Shown one piece after another: positions 63,517 to 64,000 of a stretch of DNA of 64,000 nucleotides (position 1 is its first letter; each line of letters starts with the position of its first letter). Made by a program: the position numbers and the translations under genes. Origin of the DNA: Thermotoga sp. Mc24 (lineage in GTDB: Bacteria; Thermotogota; Thermotogae; Thermotogales; Thermotogaceae). Location of the stretch: assembly GCF_000784835.1 (NCBI RefSeq), contig NZ_JSFH01000007.1:1-64000 (forward strand). Reading direction: 5' to 3'. The notes under the pieces were generated by a model that worked only from the letters and a program-made list of their open reading frames with translations, searched no databases and was not told the origin of the DNA.

Positions 63517-64000
63517 GTGAATAACGATCATTTTGAATTGTTGAAAAAAGTGTTGCGTTCCTCACAGCTTGTAATCGGTTTTGTTTTCCTGGAAAACGAC
63601 GGTGAAAGTGGGAAGCTTTCTGTGAAAGTTTCTGAGGGAAAAGTTCCTCCCTTTTTCAAGGAGGGATTTTTCTTCACACTGGAAGAACTGAGACATCTTC
63701 TCAGAATGAAAAACAGCAAAACTGCGATTATTTCAGTGTTGAAAGATGGTGAATGTAGGAGATCTCTGGTTCTATATCTGAAAGGGTCTCTGAGTGAAGA
63801 TGCTGTTCTTTTGATTCAGACTCTACTGGTGGCTGTTGAAAGTGAGGGACTCTCGCTTGGCATGAAAGAGCTGAAATACATGGCTTATCACGATCCACTG
63901 ACAGGACTTCCAAACAGACGCTATCTCTTCGAGTTGGGAAACAAATATCTGGACTTGGCAAAGCGTGAAGGAAAGAAGGCATTCGTTCTTTTCTTGGATC
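63517..64000 (+). CDS. GGDEF-domain protein, N-terminal part (cut by window end)
   Basis: The frame is open from GTG 63517 (behind AAAGGGTGA) to the window end, giving 161 codons so far. Residues 1-120 form an uncharacterised, probably cytoplasmic sensor region without membrane helices (SQLVIGFVFLENDGESGKL). From about residue 125 the start of a GGDEF domain is plain: MAYHDPLTGLPNRRYLFEL, then AFVLFLD. Whether the catalytic GGDEF loop is intact lies outside the window. It is likely a diguanylate cyclase, the second in this window. Confidence 0.85.
   Translation, partial: MNNDHFELLKKVLRSSQLVIGFVFLENDGESGKLSVKVSEGKVPPFFKEGFFFTLEELRHLLRMKNSKTAIISVLKDGECRRSLVLYLKGSLSEDAVLLIQTLLVAVESEGLSLGMKELKYMAYHDPLTGLPNRRYLFELGNKYLDLAKREGKKAFVLFLD

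Overview
The window is a bacterial chromosome segment from a hyperthermophilic Thermotoga, close to T. maritima, T. petrophila or T. naphthophila. I infer this from gene content and order recalled from that genus: amyA and pullulanase beside malEFG, cyclomaltodextrinase and GH4 AglA; riboflavin operon; hflKC; guaA; valS; then a large cas cluster. Other signs are many GTG/TTG starts behind strong GGAGG sites, and dense operons with 4-bp overlaps. Species cannot be fixed from the sequence alone. I see no tRNA, rRNA or insertion sequence.

Region 1 (1-21.6 kb) handles alpha-glucans. After the tail of a sugar ABC ATPase and a ROK regulator come an exported WD40 protein and a leftward operon: lipoprotein alpha-amylase AmyA, two lipoproteins with predicted glycan-binding folds, two predicted outer-membrane barrels (one with three starch-binding domains) and exported pullulanase PulA. 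A divergent, near-consensus promoter pair separates this from rightward malE-malF-malG-cyclomaltodextrinase-aglA. Together they would cut starch outside the cell, bind and import maltodextrins, and finish hydrolysis in the cytoplasm. MalG carries a coiled-coil insertion of about 580 residues, and no malK lies in the window.

Region 2 (21.6-36 kb) is mainly housekeeping: a Cache-GGDEF diguanylate cyclase; an FMN-riboswitch-controlled ribD-ribE-ribBA-ribH operon with a glycosyltransferase-like gene attached; leftward guaA-ogg-hflK-hflC; a chromate-transporter pair; valS; and a leftward ferredoxin/NifX-like pair. A 12-codon Cys/Trp-rich ORF precedes the ferredoxin gene, in an arrangement that looks like translational attenuation.

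Region 3 (36.3-62.6 kb) is a composite CRISPR-Cas locus: type III-A (cas6, a CARF-HEPN-CARF effector, csm1-5 and an extra RAMP), a J-domain/membrane/DUF5685 trio and an exported protein, a leader and one array (19 intact plus 2 decayed repeats, 20 spacers), type I-B (cas8b-cas7-cas5-cas3-cas4-cas1-cas2), then type III-B (cmr1-6). There is one Cas6, one adaptation module and one array for three effectors, so shared crRNAs are likely. Both Cas10 proteins keep HD and GGDD residues. Two unknown small genes and the start of another GGDEF protein close the window. The individual cas families are known; the less familiar points are the leader-peptide arrangement, the MalG insertion, the double-CARF effector, the extra RAMP, a 21-bp palindrome in the leader region, and a repeat-sequence switch recorded inside the array.
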